Below are positions 61,514 to 64,000 of a stretch of 64,000 nucleotides of DNA, in pieces (the stretch's first letter is position 1; each line of letters opens with the position of its first letter). Origin of the DNA: an uncultured Chitinophagaceae bacterium. GTDB lineage: Bacteria > Bacteroidota > Bacteroidia > Chitinophagales > Chitinophagaceae. A model generated the notes under the pieces. That model ran no database searches. It was not told the DNA's origin and worked only from the letters and a program-made list of their open reading frames with translations. The stretch is from NCBI GenBank assembly GCA_903883945.1, contig CAISCV010000051.1, forward strand, positions 31,835 through 95,834, written 5' to 3'. The position numbers and the translations under genes are program-made.

Positions 61514-64000
61514 CTACTTCTCAAGTAATATTGGTTTAACAGATTTATCCGTTGACCCATTTACCCTGATGTAATACAGACCATTCATCAAGTTAATACC
61601 TTGTCCAAAATTAACATCCGTAACAGATACGCCTTTCGGGATGAACTGTTCCTTTTTATAACAGGTCTTTCCCAGCACATTTACAACCTCTATTGTTACC
61701 CTCTTTGCTTCATTTGTTACAATAGTTAATTTTAGTTTGCCATCAATGGTTGGATTTGGAGACACCGTCCAACGCTCCTTTGCAATAGCATTGATTGGGG
61801 AACTTATAATTTGTCCGCTTGTTTTTACAATGCCCAACATGGTATAACTAGCATTCGTTGCTTCTACACGCGTAATATCTGAGCTAAGGGATATTGCTTC
61901 GTTTACAATAGCTCCTTTCTTTTCAAATATCAACTCCATCAAGGTATCACCATCAATCAAAGACTTTGCACTATTCTTTGGATCTGCCCACAAGAAAGAC
62001 ACTTTACCTTCATTGCTATGGTTGGTATTGTATTCCAAATTCAAGCGGTTATTTTCTATTGACTTCAATGCTAGCGCCTCCTTATTGTAATTTAAGGTGT
62101 ATTGCATACCAAGTATATCCTTAAAGTTCTTCACCCTTACAGGCACTCTAATCTCCGTTTCATTGGCAACTTGTATGTCGTTATGATACAATTCTATCGC
62201 ATTACTCCTATTACCAAATAGCCCTTCCGTTGCACTGTTCCAATCCCAGTTAACATCACCCAATTTCAACCCAACAAAGTTCTTACCCACTTGATTGCTA
62301 GCTATCTTGGTGACCGTAATGCTGTCCTTGTAAGGGAATGGGTGCAGGGAATCTGCAAAATGGTAACTGCTATCTACAAATGCCCACAACCTTTTTCCTG
62401 GGAATGAGGTGTCAATTCCTAAAATCAAACGCTTAGTGTACAAGATATCTAGCACACTTACAGTTCCACTGTTGTCAACGTCTGCAGCGATAATTTTATA
62501 CGGCGAGTTAAATAATGATTTACCTAAGACATGTGCTTGAGTCAATAAAACATCCAACACACTAACACCATTGGTTTTATTTAAATCATTGTTTTTAGAT
62601 GGCTTTACAGTGTAGTTACTTCCGTAGTACGTATTAAAGCTATAGTTGCCATTATTACAGATAATAGTACCTGTATCATTTATACTAACCGGAATCCAAG
62701 GAATGATGTTTCCTGCCGGATTCTTTATCGTACCACTAAATGCAAAAATGCTGTTGACTGTCAGGTTCAAGATAGCAATACTATCACAACCCACACTATT
62801 GGTTAGATAAGCAGTATCCTTACCAGCTGTTTTATAATACTTGCCATTAAACAAAATGGAGTCACCTTGATTAATTGTCTTGGTGATAGTTGCCATTTTA
62901 GGCAGATTGATAGTCAACACCAACGTTGTTAAACTATCACAACCCTTCGCATTCAAGCTATCAAAAGTGTATGAACCACTTCCTGTGTAGGTTTTACCAT
63001 GCCAAGTGTAAGAACTACAAGCAGTCTTGGTAATCGTAGCCGTTGTAGGCTGATTGATAGTTAACACTAATGTTGTCAAGCTATCACATCCCTTCGCATT
63101 TAAGCTATCAAATATGTAAGAACCATTGGCTGTATAGGTTGTGCCATGCCAAGTGTAAGAACTACAAGCCGTTTTTGTAATTGTGGCTGTTGTAGGCTGA
63201 TTGATAGTTAAGTTCAAAGTAGTCAAGCTATCACATCCCTTCACATTTAAGCTATCAAAGGTGTACGAACCACTTGCAGTGTAGGTCTTGCCGTGCCAAG
63301 TGTACGAACTACAAGCGGTCTTTGTAATCGTGGCTGTTGTAGGCTGATTAATAGTTAAATTCAACGTTGTTAAGCTATCACATCCCTTCGTATTCAAACT
63401 ATCAAAAGTGTAAGACCCACTTGTTGTGTAGGTTTTACCATGCCAAGTATAACTGCTACATGCCGTCTTTGTGATAGTGGCAGTTGTAGGTTGGTTGATA
63501 GTCAATACCAAAGTAGTCAAACTATCACACCCCTTCGCATTCAAGCTATCAAAAGTGTATGAACCGCTTGCTGTGTAGGTTTTACCATGCCAAGAATAAG
63601 AACTACATGCTGTCTTGGTGATAGTGGCAGTTGTTGGTTGGTTGATAGTCAACACCAACGTTGTCAAACTATCACATCCTTTCGCATTCAAGCTATCATA
63701 AGAGTACGACCCACTTGTTGTGTACGTTGTTCCGTGCCAAGTATAACTGCTACAAGCCGTCTTGGTTATTGTGGCTGTTGTAGGCTGATTGATAGTTAAC
63801 ACCAACGTGGTCAAACTATCACATCCCTTTGCATTCAAGCTATCAAATGTGTACGAACCACTCGCTGTGTAGGTTGTTCCATGCCAGAAATAAGAACTAC
63901 AAGCTGTCTTGGTAACCGTAGCTGTTGTAGGCTGATTAATAGTTAATACCAACGTAGTCAAACTATCACATCCCTTCGCATTCAAGCTATCAAAAGTGTA
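61514..64000 (-). CDS. T9SS repeat protein with dockerin-like and cohesin-like domains, N-terminus outside window
   Basis: Open from the right edge (the track M at 63985 is internal), so at least 828 residues. It has seven 49-residue repeats (CDSLTTLVLTINQPTTATIT, TACSSYTWHG ... GSYTFDSLNAKG), each with two Cys that could form a disulfide, plus a degenerate eighth. Next is a dockerin-like pair (NNDLNKTNGVSVLDVLL and ADVDNSGTVSVLDIL). Then comes a cohesin-like domain (VKNFKDILGMQYTLNYN, GKVSFLWADP), and a T9SS sorting domain (WTVSPNPTIDGKLKL). It is a large surface protein. Adhesion or scaffolding is inferred. Confidence 0.85.
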   Translation of the reverse strand, partial: YTFDSLNAKGCDSLTTLVLTINQPTTATVTKTACSSYFWHGTTYTASGSYTFDSLNAKGCDSLTTLVLTINQPTTATITKTACSSYTWHGTTYTTSGSYSYDSLNAKGCDSLTTLVLTINQPTTATITKTACSSYSWHGKTYTASGSYTFDSLNAKGCDSLTTLVLTINQPTTATITKTACSSYTWHGKTYTTSGSYTFDSLNTKGCDSLTTLNLTINQPTTATITKTACSSYTWHGKTYTASGSYTFDSLNVKGCDSLTTLNLTINQPTTATITKTACSSYTWHGTTYTANGSYIFDSLNAKGCDSLTTLVLTINQPTTATITKTACSSYTWHGKTYTGSGSYTFDSLNAKGCDSLTTLVLTINLPKMATITKTINQGDSILFNGKYYKTAGKDTAYLTNSVGCDSIAILNLTVNSIFAFSGTIKNPAGNIIPWIPVSINDTGTIICNNGNYSFNTYYGSNYTVKPSKNNDLNKTNGVSVLDVLLTQAHVLGKSLFNSPYKIIAADVDNSGTVSVLDILYTKRLILGIDTSFPGKRLWAFVDSSYHFADSLHPFPYKDSITVTKIASNQVGKNFVGLKLGDVNWDWNSATEGLFGNRSNAIELYHNDIQVANETEIRVPVRVKNFKDILGMQYTLNYNKEALALKSIENNRLNLEYNTNHSNEGKVSFLWADPKNSAKSLIDGDTLMELIFEKKGAIVNEAISLSSDITRVEATNASYTMLGIVKTSGQIISSPINAIAKERWTVSPNPTIDGKLKLTIVTNEAKRVTIEVVNVLGKTCYKKEQFIPKGVSVTDVNFGQGINLMNGLYYIRVNGSTDKSVKPILLEK
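62930..64000. repeat. 147-bp tandem coding repeats
   Basis: Seven near-identical units of 147 bp (49 codons), for example CCCTTCGCATT at 62943 and 63090. They run off the right edge. Synonymous differences show that they have diverged under selection for the protein. Copy number may be collapsed or variable in assemblies. Confidence 0.9.

Noticed and set aside
63587-63799. Plus-strand ORF across the 147-bp repeats
   Set aside because: It is an antisense shadow of the repeat protein and repeats with it.

Overview
The window reads as a chromosomal segment of a Bacteroidetes bacterium, most likely Chitinophagaceae-like. The evidence is low GC, the Bacteroidetes-type promoters (TTTG, about 17-19 nt, then TAnnTTTG), the lack of Shine-Dalgarno sequences, many lipoproteins and outer-membrane barrels, C-terminal type IX secretion (T9SS) sorting domains, and families such as DUF4270, DUF4907, DUF2851 and PKD lipoproteins. 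I saw no rRNA, tRNA, CRISPR array, prophage or intact insertion sequence.

Layout. 1-20 kb is mostly housekeeping: fabD (cut at the left edge), a long PurF-like amidotransferase, kdsB, a YciO-type protein, a GT14 glycosyltransferase, a GGGP synthase, a PolX/PHP protein, rplU-rpmA, two PKD lipoproteins, a PP2C phosphatase, a J-domain protein and two pseudouridine synthases. 20-33 kb is a transport and hydrolase region: two pairs of outer-membrane porins, three secreted alpha/beta hydrolases, a DctA-type C4-dicarboxylate symporter and ATP-dependent PEP carboxykinase. 34-42 kb carries DUF2851, maf, a UbiA-type prenyltransferase, iscX, a 2Fe-2S ferredoxin, a likely small RNA, an MFS transporter and a VWA protein. 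42-48 kb carries guanine deaminase, allantoinase and allantoicase (purine degradation) and a GH88/GH105 hydrolase. 48-58 kb carries a LytTR regulator, a kelch/DUF4907 pair, a DUF4270 - barrel - SurA-like series, an ARPP-1 protein, a polysaccharide deacetylase, TatD and a YkuK-like protein. 58-60 kb is decayed DNA with a HipA-like remnant next to an intact two-gene unit whose second gene looks HEPN-like. 60-64 kb holds two T9SS cargo proteins with cohesin-like modules; the second also has a dockerin-like segment and 49-residue tandem repeats that run off the right edge.

The most unusual signal is intergenic. Three separate gaps (about 5.7, 17.1 and 34.0 kb) carry arrays with an exact 21-bp period. 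Each is built on a different short core (GGGYAWRCC, ACTG-N4-CAGT and CATTTTACtaATG), so period and layout are shared but sequence is not. A second class, seen in at least seven gaps, consists of 7-bp-phased heptamer arrays, often arranged as large inverted repeats. Other points of note are the pairing of GGGP synthase with a UbiA enzyme (possible archaeal-type ether lipid synthesis), a PolX that seems to have lost polymerase catalytic residues, and a LytTR regulator with a pseudo-receiver domain.
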